Assembly: GCA_900208305.1 (NCBI GenBank)
Contig: OAPG01000019.1
Span: 62,001 to 126,000, forward strand
Length of the DNA stretch: 64,000 nt
Direction: 5' to 3'
Source of the DNA: Melanopsichium pennsylvanicum
Taxonomy: Eukaryota > Basidiomycota > Ustilaginomycetes > Ustilaginales
Numbering within the stretch: position 1 is the first letter of the stretch; each line of letters starts with the position of its first letter. Below are positions 11,417 through 20,903 of the stretch, piece by piece. The translations under genes and the position numbers were made by a program. A model generated the notes under the pieces. The model was not told the origin of the DNA. It made no database searches and saw nothing but the letters and a program-made list of their open reading frames with translations.

Positions 11417-11977
11417 GGTGTATGTAGAGCGTCTGAATGCGCAGTAAAGTGAGATAGATGCTAGTAGCGATGGTACGTTGCGGATGTCGATGCTGAGCAA
11501 CTTGTTCAAGATTTGATAGATCGAAAGTGAGCTATGCAAGTCAGGCTCAAAAACAATGCAGCAAACAGTGGCCTAACTTATTAATAAGCCTGACTTGCTG
11601 TTATAGCGCTATGATTTGATTTTTTTTTTTCTTTTGGTCAGTGGCCGAGTTGCTCGGATTACGGAGTCAAACATCGGTCACCGTGCTGCTCTGCTGTGTG
11701 CGACAAATTTCTCGATTGGGGAAATTTTTTCTTCTGCTCCCCACAACAGCAAGCACTTTTTCAGTTGTTGAGGTGTTCAGGGTCTGTTGCACTTTCTACT
11801 TGACTACATCACGACGCTGCGCTGCCTCTTGACCATTACCCGATTTGACCTCGTTATATACTACGACGGATCACCCGAACATCATCAGTCATTCTTCTAT
11901 AGGCTATAAGGTCATCTGACTGTAACAGATTCGGATCAATCCTAGAACCGCATCAGGTACAACTGCATCAGCCCATC
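11417..11977. promoter_or_regulatory. Shared divergent promoter region, Yar1-like / NOP53
   Basis: These 561 bases separate the start codons of two divergently transcribed genes, both of which belong to ribosome assembly if the Yar1 assignment holds. A poly-T tract lies at about 11618-11632. No specific factor site is recognised. Confidence 0.5.
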
Positions 11978-13384
11978 ATGGCTCCAACCCGCACCAAAGC
12001 CTCCTCCATTGGCGCACCCTCCCAACACTCCCAATCATCTCGCAAAGGCAAGAAAGCCTGGAGAAAGAACATAGACCTCACTACCACCGAGCAGTTCCTC
12101 CAAGAACAATCTGACCCTCTTCGCGCCACCGCTTCCGATGTTCTCTTCGTTGAAGATCGTTCGGGTCAAGAAACTCTCTTAGCTAAACAAGCTCGTACCA
12201 AACGTCCGCTCAAATCGCTCGAGATTCTCCAAAATAAGATCGGTCATGCACCTCTCTTACCTGCTCGAAAGCAAAAAGCCGCTGTTGGCGTTGACAAAAA
12301 GTTGGAATCGCGTTTGAGAAAGATGGTCGGTCGTAACCAGGTTTCCACCAAAGGAGATGCTAGTGCCATTGCAAACAATTCGGATCAGGTGGTTGCAAAC
12401 ACCCTTGGAAGCGTTTACGATGTTTGGGCAGCTCCTTCTTCTTCTTCTTCTTCTTCTTCTTCTTCCAACAACAAAGGTAAAGGTAAGGCACAACAAGATA
12501 AAGCGGAAGAGCGAGGTTGGATTCCAGCCCAAGTGTCCAAACCAACGGTTCACATCCCTAAAACCCTCCGTCGTGACGATTACAACAACATCGCTTCATC
12601 TCTTGCCGCAATCGAATTGCCTCATCCAGGAACGTCGTACAATCCCGACCTCGAATCGCACGAGGCGCTAATTCAACAGGCTTTCGAGATCGAAAAGCGA
12701 CTCGAGGAGAATGAACAGATGGATTTGGCCGAGAGGCAAAATTGGCAGGCCAAATTGGCAACCATTGTGGCACGTGAAGCTGAACTGCGTTTGCAGAAGA
12801 ATGATGAGATTAAGCGATACCGTGGAATGGATGTTGATCTCCCCACTGCTTCTGACGATGATGTTGAACAAGACCAAAATGATTGCTCTTCTGGAGACAC
12901 TTCTGATGAAGAAGAAGGAGGCGCATCTGGCGAACCAAAACGTAAGACTAGACAACAGAAACAACGAGCTAAAAAAGCACGTATGCAAGCCGCTGAAGCT
13001 TCACGTCGTAAAAAAGCTCGAATTGAAGCTGCAGCAATCCTTCAACTTCCTGCACTCAAACGTCGACAAGCTCGACTTAACGCAGCAAGAGCTCAAGCTG
13101 CTGAACAACGTAAACTCGAAAAAGAATCCATTCTCGCCAAACAAGGCTTATCAGGTATCAAAGTTGGAAAATACAAAGTCCCAGTTTCGAAAATTGACGT
13201 TCAGTTGGGTGATGAACTAAGTGAAAGTTTAAGGACGCTTAAACCGGAAGGTAATCTGTTCAGGGATAGGTATGTAAAATTACAGTCAAGAGGAGTGATA
13301 GAACCAAGAGTTAGACAAACTCACACTAGGAGAAAGAACAAGGTTAAATCGTACGAAACTCACGATTATAAAAAGTTTTCCTAA
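11978..13384 (+). CDS. NOP53: Ribosome biogenesis protein Nop53 (GLTSCR2/PICT1 family)
   Basis: This single-exon gene encodes 468 residues. The amino-terminus (KKAWRKNIDLTTTEQFLQ) and carboxy-terminus (NLFRDRYVKLQSRGVIEPR, then a basic tail) match the Nop53 family, nucleolar proteins needed for late 60S subunit maturation that recruit the exosome helicase Mtr4 to pre-60S particles in yeast. A poly-Ser tract is encoded by a TCT repeat at about 12438-12462. The central region is acidic and is followed by a long Lys/Arg/Ala/Gln-rich helix (about residues 310-390). The gene starts 561 bases from the divergent Yar1-like gene. Confidence 0.9.
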   Translation: MAPTRTKASSIGAPSQHSQSSRKGKKAWRKNIDLTTTEQFLQEQSDPLRATASDVLFVEDRSGQETLLAKQARTKRPLKSLEILQNKIGHAPLLPARKQKAAVGVDKKLESRLRKMVGRNQVSTKGDASAIANNSDQVVANTLGSVYDVWAAPSSSSSSSSSSNNKGKGKAQQDKAEERGWIPAQVSKPTVHIPKTLRRDDYNNIASSLAAIELPHPGTSYNPDLESHEALIQQAFEIEKRLEENEQMDLAERQNWQAKLATIVAREAELRLQKNDEIKRYRGMDVDLPTASDDDVEQDQNDCSSGDTSDEEEGGASGEPKRKTRQQKQRAKKARMQAAEASRRKKARIEAAAILQLPALKRRQARLNAARAQAAEQRKLEKESILAKQGLSGIKVGKYKVPVSKIDVQLGDELSESLRTLKPEGNLFRDRYVKLQSRGVIEPRVRQTHTRRKNKVKSYETHDYKKFS

Positions 13385-13598
13385 ATTGAAAAAAATTAAA
13401 GGCTTTCTTCCCCCACTATCCCAAATACTGCTACACTCGTTTCCATTTCTTTCTTTTCACTCTCAAAAAATAAATAAAAATCCTATGTATTCTTGCTTGA
13501 CTCGCTCTGTCCAAAGTGTCTTTTTTATCTTCTTCTTCTAAAATACATTTTCTAATGTTGTTAATCAATCCGCTCCAAAGTCAAGAATTCTTTTCTTC

Positions 13599-13631
<33 letters not shown>

Positions 13632-13957
13632 CCTTTTTCAGAAACCTCATCAAGCTATGCTGAAAAAAACTACCATACAACCTTTATATATCTTGTCTTA
13701 AAATGGGTTATATAAACGCAAAACAGATTGGATTTTAAAATCATGAGAACCGGAATTTGTAAAAGGGTTAGAGCTGTGGGGGAAAATTTGTGAGCTTTGT
13801 CTCTAACAAAAAAAAAATTCAGAGTTGGTAATTATGATTGTTGTTGTTGTTTTGCTTCTTCTTCTGTTGTTGGTGCAACTGTTGGTGAAAAAAAAAGCTC
13901 TTGAATCTGACCTAGTATGACCTCAGGTGCATTGGTTTTTTTTTTCCATCTATTGCT
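13385..13957. other. Convergent 3' region with homopolymer tracts
   Basis: This is the tail-to-tail space between NOP53 and the minus-strand low-complexity gene. It contains a pure T31 run at 13601-13631 and several shorter A/T runs. No gene is seen. Confidence 0.6.
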
Positions 13958-15616
13958 TTATTGGACCATTTCGTCTAGTTTGATATCTTGATTCGCCGAA
14001 ACTTCCAATTGATCCGAAATGGTTGGTACAACTTGCTCATCCTGCAAACGAATTGGTTCCACACGTTCGACCATGGCAACATCACCGTCTTCTTGTGCAC
14101 CTGCTACTGCGGTTGCTGATTCAACTTGTTGCGCTGCTTGAGCTGTAGTTGCACTTGTTTCGACAGATGGTGAAAAAGTACCAGCGCTCTCCGCAACGGA
14201 TACTGCTGCTTGTTCTTTGGGAGCTGCAGTCTCTTCGATGGCCACTGCTAGTGCAGCATCTGGCGCAGCATCTTCTGTGTTCACTTTCTCCGCCGCGGCG
14301 ACAGGTGCTGTTGGAACAGCTATGGCAGTAGCGTCGGGGTTGGCATGGGTACCTTCAGTCGCAGAAATTTCGTCCGGAGCGAGCACGGGTGCAGCAGGAG
14401 CCTCTTCAGCATCAGCAGCTGGAGGTGGAATTTCGGCGGTGGCACTTGCCACATTTGTAACGCCTGCTGCGTCGCTGGTGCTGGCAGCAGCAGCATTAGC
14501 AGGAGCAGTACCCGCTTCACCAGCTATTGGTGCAGAGGGAGTCGACGTGGTCGCGGCAGTAGCAGCAGGAGCAATCACTGGCGCTGGCACTGATGGTGCT
14601 GAAACCTCGGATGCAGGTTGAGTTACCCCAAGTTCAATGTTGACTTTCTCCACAGCGATCCTCTCGGCTTCTCTCCTAGCCGCTTCTTGCTCCTCCTTCT
14701 CCTTGGCCGCTTCGGTTGCTGGCTCTTCCGAGCATGGTTTAAATTCATCTCCAACATCAGCTCCAGAATTTGACTCCACCACTCCCGCGGCAGTAAAAAC
14801 AGGAGGAGTAGTTTTGACCACCTTTGGTTTGAACTCTTCAGGAGAATCAGCTCGAACAAATCCAACACCCAAGATCCTTCCCCTACTTGGGCCTTGCGCC
14901 CAACTTGCCACTGTCTCGCCTTCAACTGCATCCTCTCCATCACCACTCTTATCTTTGGCGCTAGCTGCCTTGTTTGCACTCGAGCTTTGTCTCAACTCTT
15001 GCAATCGCAAGTGATGTTGCTTTTCCAGTCGCTCACTTTCTTGCTGAATCTTTGCAATTTTTTCTTCAACATCTTGGGGTTTAATGTTGGAGTACGGGCT
15101 GGGTGCAGGAACGAGCGTATCGATTCTTCGCGCGTCGAATATGGTACTCATGAGTTGGTGGTTTCGAGCATACCTCGCAACCGCAATGTCTCGAGGTGTG
15201 AGACGATCCAGATCGTCAAAGATGGATTCGGGCAACTCGTCGGCAATGGTGGGAGGAAGGTTGAGACCCAAGAATGCGGGACCAGGTTGTCTGTGAGAAG
15301 GGAAGGGCTGTGGAAGTTGTTGACCAGGGTGACTAGGATGAGGTGCACCGAGCATGGAAGGGCGACGATTGGGCTGTTGTTGAGGTGGAGGGTGTGTGTG
15401 TGTGGATGGGTGTGTGTGGGAATGCGGGTGTTGAGCTGTGAGTTTCCGTTTGCGACCTCGGGTTGAGGATGGTGTGGGCGTGTCCATGTGATATTGTTGC
15501 TGAGAAGGCATGAATTGAGGATGAGATGGATGCGGTCGCATGGCTTGAGAGGGAGACATGGAAGGGTGATTTGGATGAACTCCCTGAGGAGGACCAGGGG
15601 GTGGGGGCATGTTCAT
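13958..15616 (-). CDS. Low-complexity, probably nuclear protein of unknown function
   Basis: The 552-residue product starts MNMPPPPGPPQG. The first 120 residues are Pro/His/Gln-rich with a basic AT-hook-like patch (TRGRKRKLTAQ, about residue 52). The only ordered-looking part is about residues 120-210 (ELPESIFDDLDRLTPRDIAV, ARYARNHQLMSTIFDARRID, then a coiled coil EEKIAKIQQESERLEKQH). The remainder is Ala/Pro/Thr/Val/Glu-rich and disordered. Small fungal chromatin-remodelling subunits can show a short conserved helix block inside Pro/Gln-rich sequence, and this would fit, but I cannot name the family. It is divergent from SSL1 with 342 bases between start codons. Confidence 0.75.
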   Translation of the reverse strand: MNMPPPPGPPQGVHPNHPSMSPSQAMRPHPSHPQFMPSQQQYHMDTPTPSSTRGRKRKLTAQHPHSHTHPSTHTHPPPQQQPNRRPSMLGAPHPSHPGQQLPQPFPSHRQPGPAFLGLNLPPTIADELPESIFDDLDRLTPRDIAVARYARNHQLMSTIFDARRIDTLVPAPSPYSNIKPQDVEEKIAKIQQESERLEKQHHLRLQELRQSSSANKAASAKDKSGDGEDAVEGETVASWAQGPSRGRILGVGFVRADSPEEFKPKVVKTTPPVFTAAGVVESNSGADVGDEFKPCSEEPATEAAKEKEEQEAARREAERIAVEKVNIELGVTQPASEVSAPSVPAPVIAPAATAATTSTPSAPIAGEAGTAPANAAAASTSDAAGVTNVASATAEIPPPAADAEEAPAAPVLAPDEISATEGTHANPDATAIAVPTAPVAAAEKVNTEDAAPDAALAVAIEETAAPKEQAAVSVAESAGTFSPSVETSATTAQAAQQVESATAVAGAQEDGDVAMVERVEPIRLQDEQVVPTISDQLEVSANQDIKLDEMVQ

Positions 15617-15958
15617 GATGGCGTTCTACCAATTGATGTATTGCGCTGTCGAGTGTGATGGTGCGCGATTGAGGATATTGCACCGATGATAAAGTGTTGT
15701 GGATGATGAGAAGGATGATGGATGAGATCAAAGACGCGACTCCAACAAAGTCGTGATGAACGCATTCAATCTTGACCCAAAAATATAAACGTGTTAAGTT
15801 TCGACTTAGGACTGACTTTATCAACTGTCATTCTCATCATCGTCATCATCTCATCATCCGCAACGGTTTACGAACGGCTTGCCGAATCATATAGACGAGC
15901 GAGTGAGCCTCTCTCTCACATACATCATCATAACAACAACAAAAACAACAACATTACA
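15617..15958. promoter_or_regulatory. Divergent promoter region, low-complexity nuclear protein / SSL1
   Basis: These 342 bases between two divergent start codons must carry both promoters. An ATC/CAT-rich stretch (about 15832-15858) and an AAC-rich leader (about 15929-15955) are seen on the SSL1 side. No defined factor site is recognised. Confidence 0.45.
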
Positions 15959-17515
15959 ATGCCACCACGCATAGATGAGGAATATGTGGATGACGGCGGT
16001 GCGGATGACGCTGAGGACTACCTCGACGATGATGACTCTGGCGATGAATACCGCTCTGTCCCCTCGTTGCCCAAACTCGCAAGCCTTCGCACTCACGTCT
16101 CGCGCTCTTCTGCAGTCAACGTCAAAGCTGGCACTTTCTCTTCTTCCGCAACCTCTTCATCCTCATCTTCGTCATCCGCAGCAAAAGCCAAAGCCGCCGA
16201 TTTGAAATCCAAATCCAAAACCAAAGACCAGGGTTACTCTTGGGAAGCCACTTACAAACGATCGTGGGATACGGTCGCAGAAGACGATTCCGGTTCGCTC
16301 GAATCCGCAGTTCGCTCTTTGATCGAAGGTTCCAAACGACGTCGTGGACTCAAAGATGTTGCACCTGTTCAACGTGGAATCATCCGCCATCTTGTTCTCC
16401 TCATCGACCTATCCGCCAGCATGCTTGAAAAAGATATGAGACCCAATCGGTTCGATGTGACTCTACAATACGCAAGAGAATTTGTAAACGAATACTTTGA
16501 TCAGAATCCCATCGGTCAACTTTCCATCATTGGAACAAGAGAAGGAATTGCAGAGAGACTCGCTATGATGGGCGGAAACACCGTCGATCATACCGCCTCG
16601 CTTTCCAACAAAAGAAGGTTGGAACCAAGGGGTGAACCATCACTACAAAATGCTTTGGAAATGGCGAGGAGTAGCTTGGTTCATCTGCCCGCTTCTAATT
16701 CGAGGGAAGTCTTGGCCATTTTTGGAAGCTTGACTACCTGCGATCCGGGAAATATTCACGATACTATCGACACTCTGGTCAAGGATAACATTCGGGTGTC
16801 AGTGGTACATTTGGCTGCCGAGGTTAAAGTGTTTAAAGATGTATGTACTAAGACAGGTGGAACGTTTAGTGTTGCGCTCAACGAAGGACATTTTCACGAT
16901 TCCTTGTTCGAACTTGTTGCACCGCCTGCTGTTGAAGCTCCTCGTCGTAGAATACGTCCAAAACGAACCCACGGTCAAGCTCGTTCGACAGCAGAAGAAC
17001 AAGAAGAAGGAGAAGAAGCAGTTCAAGTAGGGGCAGATTTGCTTCAGATGGCATTCCCATTACGACTTCCCGCACATACTACTCCTACACTATGTGCATG
17101 TCATTCGAAATCGCGTGGATCTGGTTACATTTGTCCACGATGTGGTGTTAAAGTATGCGATGTGCCAACCGATTGTCCGGTATGTGGGATAACGATTGTC
17201 ATGTCAACCCATTTGGCTAGATCTTATCATCATTTGTTTCCCGTACCCAATTGGAAAGCTGTAGCATGGACAGATGTGGAACAAAACAGTACCAGGATGG
17301 GAGTGTTGCAAGAGGCGTGTTTAAGTTGCAACATGATTTTCCCAATCAAAGACGATTCGAATGGAACACAGAGTGCAGCAACAAATAGGGCGTTGGAGGA
17401 AGCTGGGTTGAGTCCAAGTTCGAGATATCGTTGTGGTAGATGTGGCAAGGATTTTTGTTTGGAATGCGACGCTTTTGTTCATGAAGTACTTCATGTATGT
17501 CCGGGATGTTGTTGA
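15959..17515 (+). CDS. SSL1: TFIIH core subunit Ssl1 (p44)
   Basis: Ssl1/p44 is a core TFIIH subunit that stimulates the Rad3/XPD helicase in transcription initiation and nucleotide excision repair. The 518-residue product has an acidic amino-terminus, a von Willebrand A-type domain (about residues 140-320, starting near RHLVLLIDLSASMLEKDM), and a Cys-rich zinc region: CPRCGVKVCDVPTDCPVCG, then STHLARSYHHLFPVPNW, and a final C4C4 RING-like module (CGRCGKDFCLECDAFVHE ... CPGCC). The frame runs further upstream, but the ATG at 15959 (MPPRIDEEYVDDG) is the first one after an untranslated AAC-rich leader. Family length in yeast is 461, and the excess is the acidic head and a Glu-rich linker. Confidence 0.95.
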   Translation: MPPRIDEEYVDDGGADDAEDYLDDDDSGDEYRSVPSLPKLASLRTHVSRSSAVNVKAGTFSSSATSSSSSSSSAAKAKAADLKSKSKTKDQGYSWEATYKRSWDTVAEDDSGSLESAVRSLIEGSKRRRGLKDVAPVQRGIIRHLVLLIDLSASMLEKDMRPNRFDVTLQYAREFVNEYFDQNPIGQLSIIGTREGIAERLAMMGGNTVDHTASLSNKRRLEPRGEPSLQNALEMARSSLVHLPASNSREVLAIFGSLTTCDPGNIHDTIDTLVKDNIRVSVVHLAAEVKVFKDVCTKTGGTFSVALNEGHFHDSLFELVAPPAVEAPRRRIRPKRTHGQARSTAEEQEEGEEAVQVGADLLQMAFPLRLPAHTTPTLCACHSKSRGSGYICPRCGVKVCDVPTDCPVCGITIVMSTHLARSYHHLFPVPNWKAVAWTDVEQNSTRMGVLQEACLSCNMIFPIKDDSNGTQSAATNRALEEAGLSPSSRYRCGRCGKDFCLECDAFVHEVLHVCPGCC

Positions 17516-18222
17516 GGGTTAAGAATCTTTTCAAACTTGGCAAATTTTGCAATGTAAAAAAACGTTCTCTTCCTCATCTCCTGCATCTGTATATGGATGT
17601 CGAGACCAGTAATAATGTGTTGTTTTGTTTTTGGATGATGCAGAAAGGAGAGAGGATCATGTCAAGTACTTATTAAAAAGTGAAATAACCACTCCTTTTT
17701 TTATGCTGCAATTTTTCCCTGCTTTATTTTTATGTGTTTTCTTTTTCTCAACCTCGAAGAAAAAAAAAGGAAAACAAAAAAAGAAAACAAAACCCCAACA
17801 CTCGTCCGCATCAATTCAGCTTCTTTTTCAAAGAAAAAGTAATAATAACAATAAAAGCACTTTGTTCGGATCGCACACACAATCCCTTCGCCGTCCCCAA
17901 TCCCTCAGCTCTCGGTCAAAATGGTATCTGTAAATGTAACTTCTGATCACAAAATGTTCAAAGTTTCATCATCTCTTGCGTATCACAGGTGAAAAAGAGA
18001 TGACGATGCTGTTTTGCATGTTTGATGTCAAAAGAGACGGAAATCCTAAAAGTACAGGTACAAAGCATATGTGTGTGTGTATGCGGAGGTCAATGGTGAA
18101 TCAATAACAAGGTCGTTCGTGACTCATGCTGCGCTGTTTGTGGACTATTGCTACGTCACAAGTTTGTTCGATGGGTATACCTTGATCGTCAGGAGCAATA
18201 TGGATGAAGATTTCGGGCCCCA
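17516..18222. other. Convergent 3' region
   Basis: This is the tail-to-tail space between SSL1 and VPS60. It is A/T-rich with several A-runs (about 17755-17795). Short open frames here are Lys/Ser/Asn-rich artefacts of that composition. Nothing else is seen. Confidence 0.6.
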
Positions 18223-18894
18223 CTATGCAGCACGCAAAGCCTCTCCGTGTTCAGCATTGGCTGCTTGCTTATTTGCATCATTTGGCAATTCATCTACGAA
18301 ATCTGGCAACTCTGTACTATTACTCTGCAAGTAACTCGGCACTGCATCACCCTCACCCATGGCTTCACCCCAATCTTCTCCTTCCAATGCATCCAACTCT
18401 GCCATTAGATCCTCCTCATCCACTTCATCCGGAACACCGTAGCTCCTTCCCAACGTTTCCTGTACTTCATTTGCTGCTTCGATCAAATCTTCCATTTCGT
18501 CTTGCATACTTTCGATTTTACCCAGATCGATCTTGCCATAGGTTTTCTTCATTTCCTTGTTTGCGGTCTGCATTGCGTCAAAAGTGGCCATGGTGTTGCG
18601 CAAATTTTCGGTGGTCATGGTAGCCTGTTCCATGTTGTAACTCTGTTGTTGAAGTTGTGCGAGTTGATTTTCGTAGAGACGTTTTTGTTTTAGGACACGC
18701 AATGCTCGTTGTTGAATGGCGCTCTTGCCGGGTCCATCGCGCATTCGTCGCATTTGATCACGATAGCGTGTGAGTTCACTATCGAGTTTGCGAATCTTGA
18801 CCTCAACGCTGTCGGCACGCGTTTCGGTTGAGGCAATAGCCGATGTAAGCGTAGGTTTGGGCGCCGTGGCTTTGCTGCCAAAGAGTCGATTCAT
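18223..18894 (-). CDS. VPS60: ESCRT-III-like protein Vps60 (CHMP5 family)
   Basis: Vps60/CHMP5 is an ESCRT-III-related, charged multivesicular body protein that binds Vta1 and promotes Vps4 action at endosomes. The 223-residue product starts MNRLFG, the hallmark of the family, followed by the Snf7 core with RADSVEVKIRKLDSELTRYR, a basic ALRVLKQKRLYE helix, and NMEQATMTTENLRN. The acidic carboxy-terminal region carries the LMAELDALE segment corresponding to the MIM-like helix. The frame continues upstream to an ATG at 18951, but the conserved start is at 18894. It is divergent from RVS161, another membrane-bending protein. Confidence 0.93.
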   Translation of the reverse strand: MNRLFGSKATAPKPTLTSAIASTETRADSVEVKIRKLDSELTRYRDQMRRMRDGPGKSAIQQRALRVLKQKRLYENQLAQLQQQSYNMEQATMTTENLRNTMATFDAMQTANKEMKKTYGKIDLGKIESMQDEMEDLIEAANEVQETLGRSYGVPDEVDEEDLMAELDALEGEDWGEAMGEGDAVPSYLQSNSTELPDFVDELPNDANKQAANAEHGEALRAA

Positions 18895-19644
18895 GATGGG
18901 TTGTGTCAAGGATTGAGGAGCGCTGATGCTGTGGGCGAGTATGTTTGGCAAAGTGAATAGGGAAACTAGACGAGTATTGTTTGGATTTCAAGTGGTTACG
19001 ACGAGTTTGTAGTCGTGGTGATGGGGAATGATGGATAGATAGTATGGGATGTTAAGATTGTGTTCTTACTGTATACTGTTGACCGTACTATTCAACATGA
19101 GGATCAAAGGGTCCATTTTCCACATTTAGTTTCGGCACTTGCGACACTCGTATTAATTGTGATTAATACTGTCGGACTGCATCCGTGCACAGCCCAAATT
19201 GAGCTGAGGGTAGAGGCAGCTTACCCGAATACAATAATCTTGAATGCCAACAAATACAAATTGGATGAGACTAATCAAAATCCGAAATCGTCCAAAATTC
19301 TATTGGGGATGAGAGGCAAATCGGGAGAGTTACAGACTGGCCCCAGCTCATCCTCGATTAGCTTACTCTCTCTTTCTATACCTTGGCGACCATCACCTTG
19401 TTTTGTTCCATAACCTATCTCCTCTACCATCATACGCACCATCACGCATTTTCAACAATTACCTTTGTCATCCATACCCACCAACTGTATTCCGCAACTC
19501 TTCTACTCAGCAACGCAAAGCGCTTCACACCAACTTTGGCCTCCACCACTTCAATTTAGCTCCGTTGCATGGCGCAAACGCACATCCCAATCCGTCCCTC
19601 ATCCAATTGACCTTTTCTTCTTCTTCTTATCATCAGCTTTAAAC
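18895..19644. promoter_or_regulatory. Divergent promoter region, VPS60 / RVS161
   Basis: These 750 bases separate the two divergent start codons. A TACTGTA heptamer lies at 19067, 173 bases upstream of the VPS60 start. A pyrimidine-rich leader precedes RVS161. No other signal is recognised. Confidence 0.45.
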
Positions 19645-20433
19645 ATGTCGTGGGGAGGTTTCAAGAAAAGTATCAATCGAGCTGGAACTACGCTCATGCA
19701 GAAAACCGGTCAGGTGGAACGCACAGTGGATTCCGAATTCAACTCTACCGAAGAACAGTATCGTACGCTCGAACGTGAAGTGCTTTCGCTCCAAAAGCAA
19801 GCCAAAGCCTACCTTGACGCAATTCGCTCATTAGCATCATCTCAAGCCCGCATAGCTGAAGCAGTGGATGGATTCTATACCGACTCTTCCGATGCTGCCA
19901 TGTCCGCCAATGCCTATCGACGAGCTGTGGATGAATTGGATACCAAAACCGCCAAAGAAATCGATGCCCCTTATCGTGCAACAGTTCTCGAACCCATTGG
20001 TAAACTTGCCAGCTATTTCCCTGAAGTCAACAAGATCATCGAAAAACGAAACAAAAAATTACTCGATTACGACGCAGCCCGTTCGAAACATAAGAAATTC
20101 GTCGATAAACCTAATGACGATCCAACTAAACTCCCCAGAGCAGAGAAGGAACTCGAAGATGCCAAAATCATCTTTGAAACTTTGGACGATCAAATCAAAT
20201 CCGAACTTCCGCAATTGGTGGAATTGAGAATACCTTATCTCGATCCAAGTTTCGAAGCAATGGTCAGAATGCAGGCCAAATTCGCAGAAGACGGTTACGA
20301 AAAACTAGGAGGCGTACAAAGATTTTTCACAGATGGTGTCAGGGAACAGTATGCGGAAGGTCATTTGGATCAACAGGTGGAAGCAGTATTGCACGAAATG
20401 AGAGAGTTGAGCATTTGCAGTATCAGTCAATAG
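19645..20433 (+). CDS. RVS161: BAR-domain amphiphysin-like protein Rvs161/Hob3
   Basis: Rvs161 is a BAR protein that heterodimerises with Rvs167 to bend membrane at endocytic scission sites and also acts in cell polarity. The 262-residue product (yeast 265) starts MSWGGFKKSINRAGTTLMQK, the typical N-BAR amphipathic head, and continues through a single BAR domain of three helices with no SH3 domain, as expected for Rvs161 rather than Rvs167. Diagnostic segments are VERTVDSEFNSTEEQYRTLE and ARSKHKKFVDKPNDDPTKLP. The frame is open further upstream, but the ATG at 19645 gives the family start. Confidence 0.93.
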   Translation: MSWGGFKKSINRAGTTLMQKTGQVERTVDSEFNSTEEQYRTLEREVLSLQKQAKAYLDAIRSLASSQARIAEAVDGFYTDSSDAAMSANAYRRAVDELDTKTAKEIDAPYRATVLEPIGKLASYFPEVNKIIEKRNKKLLDYDAARSKHKKFVDKPNDDPTKLPRAEKELEDAKIIFETLDDQIKSELPQLVELRIPYLDPSFEAMVRMQAKFAEDGYEKLGGVQRFFTDGVREQYAEGHLDQQVEAVLHEMRELSICSISQ

Positions 20434-20691
20434 TCATTCCCCAAACTTTTTCTCATACATACACACACACATACAGTGTTGTACGAACTTGTTGCGTACT
20501 GTACTTTGGTGCTCTTTCTCATAGCTAGTGCTTAGATCCTTGCTCCACTTTTTCGCTCGTTTTCGTTCATGTCATGACCCAAATTGTGTTGTTTTCGATT
20601 TTGTGTCATGTGAAGATGGTTACGTTTGTTGATGATACACTTGCCGCTATATGGAAAAAACCCTCCGATGCCTACCCTTGACTGTTTGTGT

Positions 20692-20858
20692 TTACTTTGT
20701 AAGAATCCCAACCACATGCTTACAACAAATAACTGCGATCAATTGACACTCTCTCCTCGTAAGCATCTCCCCGTCATCCTCTTCCTCACCATTCCCCTTT
20801 CTCTTTCCCTTTCCATTCCCTCTGCTACTCTCACCCACACCTTTACCCTTACTTTTCC

Positions 20859-20903
<45 letters not shown>

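Noticed and set aside
14217..14621. Plus-strand Ala/Gly/Ser-rich open frame.
   Set aside because: It is the antisense shadow of the Ala/Pro/Thr-rich part of the minus-strand low-complexity gene.
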